From Candidatus Kerfeldbacteria bacterium (GTDB taxonomy: Bacteria > Patescibacteriota > Patescibacteriia > SBBC01 > CAIJZX01), in assembly GCA_016194465.1 (NCBI GenBank), contig JACQBO010000010.1:1-27920 (forward strand): a stretch of 27,920 bases of DNA, given 5' to 3'. A program made the position numbers and the translations under genes. Below are positions 1 through 7,150 of this stretch, piece after piece. Under the pieces are notes generated by a model. The model did not search any database. It was given only the letters and a program-made list of their open reading frames with translations, and had not been told where the DNA came from. How positions within the stretch are numbered: position 1 is the first letter of the stretch; each line of letters opens with the position of its first letter.

Positions 1-2478
1 GAGGGGCGCATCTACCGCCTCTGGGAAAAGTCTGGTTTTTTCAATCCCGATAAACTCCCCGGCAAGAAACGGCGCCGTCCCTTTTCTATTTCCATGCCGC
101 CGTCGAACATTACGGGCGAGCTGCATCTTGGTCATGCCCTTGGCTTTACGATTCAGGATATCCTGACTCGCTACCACCGCATGAAGGGCCAGGCGGCGCT
201 GTGGCTACCGGGCACCGATCACGCGGCCATTGCCACGCAGGTCGTGGTGGAACAGGCGTTGCAGCAAGAAGGAACGAGTCGGCAAAAGCTGGGGCGGGAA
301 AAGTTTCTGAAGCGGGTCTGGCAATGGAAAAAGCAGTATGGTTCGCGGATCAACGAGCAGACCCGACGGCTGGGCGCCTTGCCGGACTGGTCGCGCGAAC
401 GGTTTACCATGGACGAAGGCATGACGCTCGCCGTACAAACAGCCTTCAAGAAACTCTATGATCAAAAACTCATCTACCGCGGCGAACGGATCATTAACTG
501 GTGCCCGGTGTGCCAGACCGCTATTTCTGACCTCGAGGTTGACCACCAGGAAACACCAGGTTCGCTCTGGTACATTGCCTACCCCCTGGCTGACGGATCA
601 GGCAAGATTTCCGTCGCTACCACCCGTCCCGAAACGATGCTGGGCGATACGGCTGTCGCGGTCAACCCAACTGATCCCCGGTATAAAAAACTGATCGGGA
701 AAAATGCGAAGTTGCCCCTTATGAATCGCGAGATTCCAATTATTGCTGACCCGCGCGTCGACAAAGACTTTGGTACCGGCGCCGTGAAGGTTACCCCGGC
801 GCACGATCCGCTCGATTTTGATCTTGGTCAAACACACCACTTGCCCTCGATTCAGGTGATTGGCCAGGACGGTAAAATCACCCCCGCCGGCCATGATTTT
901 GAGGGTCTAACGTCGGTTGAAGCCCGAGCTCGCGTCGTCGAACAATTGCGAGCTGGCGGCATGATAGAACGAGAAGAAGATTACGTTCACGCGGTTGGTT
1001 ATTGTTCGCGCTCGAATACGGTTATCGAACCGCTTCTGTCCTTGCAATGGTTTTTAAAGACCAAGGACATGGCTAAGAAGGCCATGGCCACGGTTCGGTC
1101 AGGAAAAATTCGGATCGTGCCGAAGCGATTTGCCAAGATTTATTTTCACTGGATGGAGAATATTCGAGATTGGAACATCTCGCGGCAAATTTGGTGGGGG
1201 CATCGTTTACCCGTCTACTACAAAAAAGATGGGCGGGGTAAGGTGGTGACGAAAGTCAGCGTCAAGCACCCTGGCCGAGGATGGGTTCAGGATGAAGACA
1301 CGCTCGACACCTGGTTTTCATCAGGACTGTGGACGTTCTCCACGCTTGGTTGGCCGGGTCGGGCCAAGGATTTGCCGCGGTTTCATCCCACCAATGTGCT
1401 CGTCACAGGTTGGGACATATTGTTCTTTTGGGTAGCCCGGATGATCATGTTTTCCGAGCACTTCTTGGGCCAACCTCCATTTCGGACCGTCTACCTCCAC
1501 GGTATTGTGCTCGATGCGGAGGGAAAGAAGATGTCTCGTTCCAAAGCGAATGGCGTTGACCCGTTGATCATGGTCGATAGGTACGGCGCCGACGCGCTCC
1601 GGATGAGCCTGATTGTTGGTAATGCGCCAGGACAGGATTTTCGTTTTCAAGAACAAAAGGTTGCCGCCTACCGAAATTTTGCGAACAAGCTTTGGAATAT
1701 CTCCCGATATATTCTCCAGCATCCCCGGCCCATTGGTTCGGCAAAGGCCGCAACCCTGGCTGACTGGTGGATTATTTCACGCCTCCAGCAGACCACAAAA
1801 GCGCTGACAAAAGATATTGATACTTTTGATTTTTCATCTGCCGGACAGACTCTCTATGCGTTTGTCTGGCATGATTTTGCGGATTGGTACCTCGAGGCCT
1901 CCAAGCTCGAAAAAAACGTCGGCGTTCTTTACCAGGTGCTGGAAACTACGCTAACCCTGTTGCATCCATTTATGCCCTTTGTGACCGAAGAGCTGTGGCG
2001 TCAACTGACCGCCGGGGGTTCATTGCTGGTTCACCCTTGGCCCAAGTATGCCGCCGGCCATGTATCGAAGGTGGCCGAAAAAACCTTTGCCGACTTGCAA
2101 AAAAGCGTGGTGGCCCTGCGCAACTTCCGGGCCCACAGCGCGCTGCCCGGCGGCGTGACCGGAGAGTGCGTAGCGAGGGGGAGTGTGGCTTTGCTGCAAG
2201 CGCTGTCGGGTGTCTCACTCCGTGCTACTGATCGTCTCGAGGTGACGAGCAAGTTTCATGAAATTTTCCTCGGCCATACCCGTTTCAGCTTCCCGATCGA
2301 GTATGTGGATCGGTACGAATCCTGGCGAACACGGGAACGACAGTGGCTTGAAACATATATCGCCAAGCTGGAGCAGCGGTTAGGCAACGAACAATTTGTC
2401 GAACATGCGCCAGCCGCGGTCGTGGCCGAGGAACGCGAAAAAATGGCCGAGGCGAAGCAACGGTTGTTGGAGTTGTAA
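1..2478 (+). CDS. valS: Valine--tRNA ligase, 5'-truncated by window
   Basis: Cytoplasmic class I synthetase that charges tRNA-Val. The frame is open from base 1, so the start lies upstream; the first in-frame ATG (94) is inside the conserved FSISMPPSNITGELHLGHAL block and is not the start. Visible in order are the HIGH box (HLGH), the CP1 editing domain with TTRPETMLGDTAVAV, a WNISRQIWWGHRLP block, the KMSKS box as GKKMSRSKANGVDP, an anticodon-binding domain (FMPFVTEELW), and a charged C-terminal coiled-coil arm. About 825 residues are visible, close to the usual 850-900. Nothing is broken. It ends in TAA just before a new promoter, so it is probably the last gene of an upstream unit. The family call is very secure; ValRS is preferred over IleRS/LeuRS from the editing block and C-terminal arm. 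Confidence 0.96.
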   Translation, partial: EGRIYRLWEKSGFFNPDKLPGKKRRRPFSISMPPSNITGELHLGHALGFTIQDILTRYHRMKGQAALWLPGTDHAAIATQVVVEQALQQEGTSRQKLGREKFLKRVWQWKKQYGSRINEQTRRLGALPDWSRERFTMDEGMTLAVQTAFKKLYDQKLIYRGERIINWCPVCQTAISDLEVDHQETPGSLWYIAYPLADGSGKISVATTRPETMLGDTAVAVNPTDPRYKKLIGKNAKLPLMNREIPIIADPRVDKDFGTGAVKVTPAHDPLDFDLGQTHHLPSIQVIGQDGKITPAGHDFEGLTSVEARARVVEQLRAGGMIEREEDYVHAVGYCSRSNTVIEPLLSLQWFLKTKDMAKKAMATVRSGKIRIVPKRFAKIYFHWMENIRDWNISRQIWWGHRLPVYYKKDGRGKVVTKVSVKHPGRGWVQDEDTLDTWFSSGLWTFSTLGWPGRAKDLPRFHPTNVLVTGWDILFFWVARMIMFSEHFLGQPPFRTVYLHGIVLDAEGKKMSRSKANGVDPLIMVDRYGADALRMSLIVGNAPGQDFRFQEQKVAAYRNFANKLWNISRYILQHPRPIGSAKAATLADWWIISRLQQTTKALTKDIDTFDFSSAGQTLYAFVWHDFADWYLEASKLEKNVGVLYQVLETTLTLLHPFMPFVTEELWRQLTAGGSLLVHPWPKYAAGHVSKVAEKTFADLQKSVVALRNFRAHSALPGGVTGECVARGSVALLQALSGVSLRATDRLEVTSKFHEIFLGHTRFSFPIEYVDRYESWRTRERQWLETYIAKLEQRLGNEQFVEHAPAAVVAEEREKMAEAKQRLLEL

Positions 2479-2493
2479 ACCGCGCCCAATCTA

Positions 2494-2520
2494 TTGAAAG
2501 GCAATAAATTGTGTTATACT
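2494..2520 (+). promoter_or_regulatory. Sigma70-type promoter of the small membrane gene
   Basis: TTGAAA (2494-2499) and an extended -10, TGTTATACT (2512-2520), separated by 15 bases. The short spacer is compensated by the TGn extension. It lies directly after the valS stop, and predicts a transcript starting near 2527, about 15 bases ahead of the ATG at 2542. The -35 box coincides with an upstream in-frame TTG, which argues against using that TTG as the start of the next gene. Confidence 0.6.
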
Positions 2521-2541
2521 CGCAACGCTATTATCTTCTGT

Positions 2542-2748
2542 ATGGACAATCCAAATAATCCATTCCAAGGCAAATCTTTCAAAGTTAGTGGCTCGTCCAG
2601 GGCAGCTAACGTGGGCGCTGTTGCTGTCCTTCTGCTATTCGGGATTGGGCTTATTGGTAATAAATATTGGATTGCGGGCGTTATTACACTGGGGGTTGGC
2701 GTGGCGCTCATTGTTTTTGATAAGCGTTCAAAAAAACCCCACGGGTAA
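2542..2748 (+). CDS. Small two-helix membrane protein, unknown function
   Basis: A 68-residue protein I do not recognise. An N-terminal polar stretch (MDNPNNPFQGKSFKVSGSS) is followed by two hydrophobic segments, roughly residues 22-40 (AVAVLLLFGIGLIG) and 43-60 (WIAGVITLGVGVALIVF), and ends with a basic tail (DKRSKKPHG). This suggests a hairpin in the inner membrane with both ends cytoplasmic by the positive-inside rule. The ATG at 2542 is chosen because an extended -10 box ends at 2520; a longer version from TTG 2494 would start inside the promoter. No Shine-Dalgarno is evident. It stands as a single-gene unit between valS and a GC-rich hairpin. Function is unknown; it could equally be a small accessory subunit or a stress peptide. 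Confidence 0.6.
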   Translation: MDNPNNPFQGKSFKVSGSSRAANVGAVAVLLLFGIGLIGNKYWIAGVITLGVGVALIVFDKRSKKPHG

Positions 2749-2750
2749 AG

Positions 2751-2787
2751 CCCCCCTCCTGCCGGAGGAGGGGGTGGGGGTGGTGGG
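2751..2787. repeat. GC-rich hairpin plus G-rich tract between convergent genes
   Basis: CCCCCTCCT (2752-2760) pairs perfectly with AGGAGGGGG (2766-2774) across the loop GCCGG, a 9-bp all-paired stem. It is followed by a G-rich tract (GGGGG, GGGGG, GG and GGG runs, 2770-2787) ending 2 bases before the stop codon of the pilus ATPase fragment. It sits between convergent genes and probably terminates transcription or protects mRNA ends, but there is no immediate U-run on the plus strand. On the minus strand a run of seven T follows about 17 bases later. It may also be a copy of a dispersed GC-rich palindrome. Confidence 0.5.
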
Positions 2788-2789
2788 AG

Positions 2790-3038
2790 TTACCGCGCGA
2801 CTCGGAACACTTCCTCCACCGTAGTCGTACCATCGAGCGCCTTGAGCAGGCCGTCTTGAACCATGGTGATCATGCCCTGGGCTTCGCCGGCTTGGCGCAT
2901 AGCATATTCGCTGGCTTTATTGTCGAGGATGGCTTGTTCGACTTTGTCGTCAACCACCAAAACTTCGAAGATTCCCATCCGCCCAAAGTACCCTAGGCCT
3001 TCGACCGCGGTGAAAAACAAGTGCTTTGTTGGGGTCAA
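2790..3038 (-). CDS. Frame-shifted C-terminal part of the PilB/GspE-type ATPase
   Basis: This frame encodes the missing end of the neighbouring ATPase. From about base 3000 downward it reads GLGYFGRMGIFEVLVVDDK and ends with MVQDGLLKALDGTTTVEEVFRVAR, which is the standard C-terminal pattern of GspE/PilB proteins (GYxGRxGIxEVL ... GM.TM..DGL.KA..G.TT.EEV.RV). The upstream frame matches up to FHRGR, so joining the two needs one base skipped near 3000 (a +1 shift). The residues before GLGYF in this frame are out-of-phase translation of the ATPase and not real protein. The usual CxxC pair just before this block is absent, so a small deletion rather than a single lost base is possible. It is not an independent gene. 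Confidence 0.75.
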   Translation of the reverse strand: MTPTKHLFFTAVEGLGYFGRMGIFEVLVVDDKVEQAILDNKASEYAMRQAGEAQGMITMVQDGLLKALDGTTTVEEVFRVAR

Positions 3039-4458
3039 CCGCGTACCCCGAGCTTTTCGAGATCGTGGCTAGCGTCTTCTTGATTCGCTCTAGGGTCGCC
3101 TCATTAGGACGATATTCTTCGGTGCAGTGAGTACAAATTTTTCGCACGAGACGCTGTGCGACCACCGAGTTGAGAGCCGGAGCAAGCAAGAATGGCTTGG
3201 CGCCCATCGATAAAAACCGCGGCACGGCGCCGGCCGCGTCATTGGTGTGGACGGTCGATAGCACGAGGTGCCCGGTCAGTGCCGCTTGGATGGCTGTCTC
3301 GACGGTTTCGGTGTCGCGAATTTCGCCGACCATGACGATATCCGGGTCTTGACGGAGGATGGAGCGCAGTCCCTGCGCGAAGGTGTATCCTTTCGACCAA
3401 TCGACTTGGCTCTGGTTGATGCCCTCGAGTTTATATTCAATCGGATCCTCCAGGGTAATGATCTTGGCGTCGGCGTGATTGAGTTGGTTGATAATCGCAT
3501 ACAGCGTGGTGGTTTTTCCCGAGCCGGTCGGACCAGTGGCGATGATCATACCATTTGGTTTTCGAATTTCCTCCTTCAGAAGATCGTAAGCCCGGCCGCG
3601 TAAACCCAGCTCATCATAGGAAATGTTTGCGGCGGAGGAGTGGAGAATTCGCATCACTACGCTTTCCCCGAAAGCGGTGGGTAGGGTAGAAACCCGGACA
3701 TCGATTTTTTCTTGGGCCAGATAAATTGTAATGTGCCCATCCTGGGGCTTGCCCGTAATATTCAGCTTGAGGCCGGCTAACAACTTAATGCGAGAAATAA
3801 TTCTTGGCCAGGTAGCCCGTGGCAGGGTAGCCGCCGGGGTCAGGACGCCATCGATTCGGTACCGAACCCGAACGGCCGCTTCTTCGGCCTCAATGTGAAT
3901 GTCCGAGGATCGGGCCTGCAGCGCCCCGGCCACTAATAAAGTGAAGGTGTCGGTGACCGAGGTGTTGGCGAGCTTGTCTTGTAAGCTTTTTAGGTCGGAT
4001 ATCTCTTGGCGAAACTTACTGATGTCTTGCTCGGCAATGGCAATGCCGCTGACCTGTTTGTGAATCTTGGGCAGTCGGGCATATTGTTTGATGGCTGAAT
4101 CGAAGCTGTGCTCGGAAATAATATAGACCTCAACGTGGGCTCGGTGCTTGTTGGCCAGGACCTGGGCCAAAGATCGAACCTCGGGTTGACTCGGATCAAC
4201 CGCCCCCAGCCGGAGTTGTTCGGCGGATTTCAAAAAACAAATAACTTTCAGCCGCCGGGCCTCAGCTTCCGGCAGGAGGGCGATGGTTTCTGGCCCAATC
4301 GGAAAACCAACTAGGTTAATATATCCATACCCCTGGGTACTGGCCTGCGATTGCGTTTCTTGTTCTTTTTCTTTCAAGGCAATCTGGCTCATTTTTTCCG
4401 CCAGCGCCTCCTCAAGTTCGGGGGTGGCCACATGTTGCAGTCCGACTGGGCTTTGCAT
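2950..4458 (-). CDS. Type IV pilus/type II secretion assembly ATPase (PilB/GspE family), frameshifted near its 3' end
   Basis: Cytoplasmic hexameric ATPase that powers pilin polymerisation, or pseudopilin in type II secretion. An N-terminal coiled region and an MshEN-like domain (about residues 45-170) precede the catalytic core: an SSDIHIE block, RYRIDGVL, Walker A GPTGSGKTTTLYA, the Asp box ITLEDPIEYKLEGI, Walker B SILRQDPDIVMVGEIRDTET, the His box GHLVLSTVHTNDA, then ICTHC, half of the tetracysteine zinc site. After FHRGR (near base 3001) the frame runs into unrelated sequence and stops at 2950, while the true C-terminus continues in the next frame down to 2790. The joined length would be about 553. 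The ATG at 4458 sits 6 bases after an extended -10, so the mRNA is probably leaderless. PilB versus GspE cannot be separated without the rest of the locus. Confidence 0.88.
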   Translation of the reverse strand: MQSPVGLQHVATPELEEALAEKMSQIALKEKEQETQSQASTQGYGYINLVGFPIGPETIALLPEAEARRLKVICFLKSAEQLRLGAVDPSQPEVRSLAQVLANKHRAHVEVYIISEHSFDSAIKQYARLPKIHKQVSGIAIAEQDISKFRQEISDLKSLQDKLANTSVTDTFTLLVAGALQARSSDIHIEAEEAAVRVRYRIDGVLTPAATLPRATWPRIISRIKLLAGLKLNITGKPQDGHITIYLAQEKIDVRVSTLPTAFGESVVMRILHSSAANISYDELGLRGRAYDLLKEEIRKPNGMIIATGPTGSGKTTTLYAIINQLNHADAKIITLEDPIEYKLEGINQSQVDWSKGYTFAQGLRSILRQDPDIVMVGEIRDTETVETAIQAALTGHLVLSTVHTNDAAGAVPRFLSMGAKPFLLAPALNSVVAQRLVRKICTHCTEEYRPNEATLERIKKTLATISKSSGYAVDPNKALVFHRGRRPRVLWADGNLRSFGG

Positions 4459-4464
4459 GCTGGT

Positions 4465-4473
4465 ACTATAGCA
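4465..4473 (-). promoter_or_regulatory. Extended -10 promoter of the pilus ATPase, leaderless
   Basis: Read on the minus strand, TGCTATAGT (TGn plus TATAGT) ends 6 bases before the ATG at 4458. Transcription would start at or next to the A of the start codon. No convincing -35 box is present, which is typical of TGn-dependent promoters. Confidence 0.5.
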
Positions 4474-4486
4474 AATCCAGCGCGTG

Positions 4487-4500
4487 ACCGCACGTGCGGT
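4487..4500. promoter_or_regulatory. 14-bp perfect palindrome upstream of the pilus ATPase
   Basis: ACCGCACGTGCGGT is an exact dyad in the 45-bp gap between the DHH-family gene stop (4504) and the ATPase start (4458). It lies about 15 bases upstream of the ATPase -10 box, where a repressor or activator dimer would sit. There is no U-run, so it is a poor intrinsic terminator for the upstream gene. It could also be chance in GC-rich DNA. Confidence 0.35.
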
Positions 4501-4503
4501 TTC

Positions 4504-5631
4504 CTATGTCAGGACCGCGGCTTCCAAAAGTTTCTTCAGGCGGGCTTGCGAGTCCGCGAGGGACGCATCGAGGTGCCCCCGCATTTGGGTGGGGTGTACG
4601 AATACAAGTTTTGGCCAGTTCGGTCCGGGAGTAAATTCCGTTGGGTGCTGGAGGAAGAAGTCCGCGCCTTGGGCTTGTTCAACGCACAGGCAAATAAACC
4701 TGGCGTCCGGCGCATTGATCAGTACTTCACCAATGACCCCGGAGGCTTCCTCGGTGGTGGTGGCAGTTTGGGCTAAGTCAGCACGACTGAGCGTGGCGAG
4801 AATGGCTTTGCCTTGGGCCATGGTTTCCATGTGTTCCAGGGCTCGCCCCCAAACCTTGAGAGTGTTGACTGACTTTGTTTGGTAGAGTTGTTTGACCACC
4901 TCTTCGCGCCGGCCGCCGAGATTCATGAGCTGCGCCGCCGCCGCCAGCGCTCGGGGGGTGACTTGCTGGTTCTGGAAAATAGCGGTTTTGGAGATGATGC
5001 CGGCGAGAAGGCTGGTGGCCACGGGTTCGTCAAGAAGTTCAAGGCCAAGCGCTCGGGTGAGGCTAAAAATAATTTCCGCCGATGAGCTTGCGGTGACGTC
5101 GACGAGGTTGACGTGGCCGTGGCGGGTGTTGGTCGGCCGGTGGTCGATATTGACCGTGGGCTGATGGACAAAGAGCTCCAGGTGTTGTTCGTACACTGGA
5201 CCCAACGTTTTGGGATCCTCGACGCTTATCGTAATGACGCAGTCATAGGCATGCGGCCCGCTGGCGATCTGCACTTTGTCGGGATCCATCCGGCCTATTT
5301 TGGGAGTCAGGTAGATGTTGAGGATGTCGTTGATCACCTCGTAGCTCAGTGTATCGAGCTTCTCTTTTTTCACGTCCAAGCGGATGATCAGGTTTTGGGC
5401 GGCCGGGATGGCCGGGACAATGCGATTGAGGTTTGGCAAAAAATCGTGACGGGCGGGTACCCGAAACTCCGGCGACACGACCACGCTTTTTTTGCCTAAC
5501 GTATCCAAGACGACGGCCAGGGCCAGGCTCGAGGCCATGTCGTCCGTACTGGGGTTCCTTGGTATAATGATCAACGGTGCCTTCGCTTCCTGCAGCACAT
5601 GCACCGCCTGTGCGATCATAGATAACGACAT
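4504..5631 (-). CDS. DHH-family phosphoesterase-like protein with degenerate metal-site motifs
   Basis: A 375-residue protein with the overall plan of the NrnA/RecJ-like DHH-DHHA1 family: an N-terminal Rossmann-like half, then a block reading LLAGIISKTAIFQNQQVTP that matches the family's GIxTDTxxFxxxxTTP segment, then a C-terminal DHHA1-like half. Active NrnA-type enzymes cleave nanoRNA or pAp with Mn2+. Here the first metal motif (usually HxxPDxD) reads PRNPSTDD, the signature DHH reads DHR (NIDHRPTN), and the TDT aspartate is lysine (SKT), so catalysis is doubtful. The start at 5631 is chosen because a strong promoter (TTGACG-17-TATACT) lies just upstream; the longer frame from 5718 would begin inside tsaE and include a poly-Phe artefact from an A-rich stretch. 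The ATG shares CATG with divergent tsaE. Confidence 0.75.
   Translation of the reverse strand: MSLSMIAQAVHVLQEAKAPLIIIPRNPSTDDMASSLALAVVLDTLGKKSVVVSPEFRVPARHDFLPNLNRIVPAIPAAQNLIIRLDVKKEKLDTLSYEVINDILNIYLTPKIGRMDPDKVQIASGPHAYDCVITISVEDPKTLGPVYEQHLELFVHQPTVNIDHRPTNTRHGHVNLVDVTASSSAEIIFSLTRALGLELLDEPVATSLLAGIISKTAIFQNQQVTPRALAAAAQLMNLGGRREEVVKQLYQTKSVNTLKVWGRALEHMETMAQGKAILATLSRADLAQTATTTEEASGVIGEVLINAPDARFICLCVEQAQGADFFLQHPTEFTPGPNWPKLVFVHPTQMRGHLDASLADSQARLKKLLEAAVLT
5560..5568 (+). promoter_or_regulatory. Extended -10 promoter for tsaE, inside the divergent DHH gene
   Basis: TGGTATAAT is a perfect extended -10. It predicts a start near 5575 and a leader of about 55 bases before the tsaE ATG at 5630. 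No good -35 is visible. The element lies within codons of the DHH-family gene on the other strand. Confidence 0.5.
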
Positions 5632-6106
5632 GCCAACGACAAAGAAGAAAAAAAAGAATATCGGAGTATACCAAAACCCCCGAGGATCGTCAATCTGGTG
5701 TCCCACACCGACGGCCACCGCCCGCTTGGGTGGGCGATTGGCCCGGACCAGGCAGAATTATGTATGGCTACTGACCGGACCCGTGGGGGCGGGTAAGACT
5801 ACCCTGATTCGTGGCGCGCTGCGAGCGCTGGGGGTTCGATCTCGGATCACTAGTCCAACCTTTGGCTTAAAAAAGGAGTACCGTGTCCGGGATGGCCGGT
5901 GGCGCCGGATCGTGCATATCGACGCCTACCGGATCAACCATCCCAGGGAAGTGGCCGCCCTTGAGATCAATGAAACCAAGCGTGACCCCAGGTGCTTACT
6001 GCTGATTGAATGGCCGGGCCGCATGGTTGGTCAACGCTGGCCTCGGGCTCTGCAAATAAAAATAACCACTGCCGGTCTTGGTCGGCGCGTTATTATTTCG
6101 GGCTAG
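5630..6106 (+). CDS. tsaE: tRNA threonylcarbamoyladenosine biosynthesis ATPase TsaE
   Basis: A P-loop ATPase partner of TsaB/TsaD that supports t6A37 formation on ANN-decoding tRNAs. At 158 residues it has the usual family length. Seen: the TPTATARLGGRLA helix, Walker A GPVGAGKTT (about residues 50-58), the SPTFGLKKEY switch segment, HIDAYRI (Walker B region) and LLLIEWPGRM. The start at ATG 5630 is the only reasonable in-frame choice; there is no Shine-Dalgarno and the basic MPTTKKKKK start is unusual. Its ATG overlaps the ATG of the divergent DHH gene (CATG 5629-5632), and its TAG overlaps the TAG of the convergent PRC-barrel gene (CTAG 6103-6106). It is a single-gene unit; tsaB and tsaD are not in the window. 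Confidence 0.92.
   Translation: MPTTKKKKKNIGVYQNPRGSSIWCPTPTATARLGGRLARTRQNYVWLLTGPVGAGKTTLIRGALRALGVRSRITSPTFGLKKEYRVRDGRWRRIVHIDAYRINHPREVAALEINETKRDPRCLLLIEWPGRMVGQRWPRALQIKITTAGLGRRVIISG
5664..5692 (-). promoter_or_regulatory. Sigma70-type promoter for the DHH-family gene, inside tsaE
   Basis: On the minus strand TTGACG (5692-5687), a 17-base spacer and TATACT (5669-5664) with a TGG extension form a near-consensus promoter. Transcription would start near 5657, giving a leader of about 26 bases before the ATG at 5631. The element lies within the first 20 codons of tsaE. Confidence 0.65.
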
Positions 6107-6378
6107 ACCTGGGCAGTCGCCTGAGGCGCGATGGTTTGTTCTGGCGCTCGCAGCACCGCATCGTCGACCACCATCTCTGTTTCGTTCAGCTGAACGACCT
6201 GGCTACGATGGATAACCAGCGGGGAGCGGACGACGTCGGGAACGAGCCGGCTTGGTTTGACGTGATAGGCTAAGACCGATTGCGTGTCTGGCTCCAAAAT
6301 AACATCCACGACATTCCCGAGGGCCCGACCCGACTCGGTCCGGACTGGCAATCGGAGGGGGCTAAGTTGGTTGTTCAT
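6103..6378 (-). CDS. PRC-barrel domain protein
   Basis: A 91-residue protein that looks like one PRC-barrel: LPVRTESGRALGNVVDVILEPDTQSVLAYHVKP is the typical start of this beta-barrel fold, known from RimM and photosynthetic reaction-centre subunit H. No second domain, signal peptide or membrane segment is seen. The ATG at 6378 lies 17 bases inside the end of yidC, so it is probably translated by coupling as the last gene of the rpmH operon. Its stop overlaps the tsaE stop on the opposite strand. The role is unknown; its position suggests a link to membrane protein insertion or ribosome maturation, but that is only inference from location. Confidence 0.8.
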   Translation of the reverse strand: MNNQLSPLRLPVRTESGRALGNVVDVILEPDTQSVLAYHVKPSRLVPDVVRSPLVIHRSQVVQLNETEMVVDDAVLRAPEQTIAPQATAQV

Positions 6379-7150
6379 CTTTTTTTACGGAGTTAGCCAG
6401 CTTGTGTTGCCGCAAAAAGACATATTGTTGACCGATGGTGAAGATAGTAGACACGAACCAGTACAGGGCTAGTCCCGAAGGAAAGCGGTAGGAAAAGTAG
6501 GTCATCATGATGGGGAGCAAGACCTTGGTTTGTTTATTGATGGCGCTGGTCAAGCCCTCGTCTTTGGCGCCCGGTATTTTTGGTTCTTTGGGGCTGGCCA
6601 ACATGCTTGATTGCCACCAGGTTGTCAGCCCAGCCAGGGCGGCGAGAACGAGGTTGTGCGTCTTGGTCATGTCAACCCAGTGCAAAAACATGGTGTTAAT
6701 GCTGGTGTGGGCGTAGTAGCCCCGCAAGGCGGCATACACGTTGTGCAGTTGGCTGGCGTGAAGCAGGCCGTGGGCGTCGACGCGGATACCGTTGTAAAAA
6801 ACCTGGTACAAGCCAATGAGCACAGGGAGTTGAATCAGGGGTGTCAGGCAGGAAGAAATGGGGTTGACCCGATTTTCTCGGTACAGTTTCATTTGTTCCT
6901 TCGCCAACTGCTCTTTGTTGTCTTTAAATTGCTCTTGCAGGGCCTTCAGTTTCGGTTGCAGGCTTTGCAGTTGGCGGGAGGAACGGATGGCGGCCAGTGA
7001 TGGTTGATACAAGACCGCTTTGATTAGGACGGTGACCACGATGATGGAGATGCCCAGATCGTGTCCGGGTACAATCTTTTGGATATATAGCAGGGTGTTA
7101 AAAATCGGCTGGTAGATGACGTGAGAGAAGGCAAGAGAAAGAATGTTCAT
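6362..7150 (-). CDS. yidC: Membrane protein insertase YidC/Oxa1 family
   Basis: An inner-membrane insertase that works alone or with SecYEG. At 262 residues it is the short form without the large periplasmic domain of proteobacterial YidC. Seen: an N-terminal segment, a hydrophobic segment LGISIIVVTVLIKAVLYQP with the intramembrane-type basic residue, a long charged cytoplasmic hairpin (LQPKLKALQEQFKDNKEQLAKEQMKLYREN), then NPISSCLTPLIQLPVLIGLYQVFY, which closely follows the family pattern NP..GCLP.LIQ.P. Two further helices follow, including FPSGLALYWFVSTIFTIGQQYV. Its ATG overlaps the yidD TGA (ATGA, 7147-7150), and its 3' end overlaps the PRC-barrel gene. The position in rpmH-rnpA-yidD-yidC confirms the call. 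Confidence 0.96.
   Translation of the reverse strand: MNILSLAFSHVIYQPIFNTLLYIQKIVPGHDLGISIIVVTVLIKAVLYQPSLAAIRSSRQLQSLQPKLKALQEQFKDNKEQLAKEQMKLYRENRVNPISSCLTPLIQLPVLIGLYQVFYNGIRVDAHGLLHASQLHNVYAALRGYYAHTSINTMFLHWVDMTKTHNLVLAALAGLTTWWQSSMLASPKEPKIPGAKDEGLTSAINKQTKVLLPIMMTYFSYRFPSGLALYWFVSTIFTIGQQYVFLRQHKLANSVKKDEQPT

Noticed and set aside
5632..5718. N-terminal extension of the DHH-family gene with six consecutive Phe
   Set aside because: The run comes from an A-rich tsaE codon stretch; the promoter at 5664-5692 lies inside the extension, so the start must be downstream.
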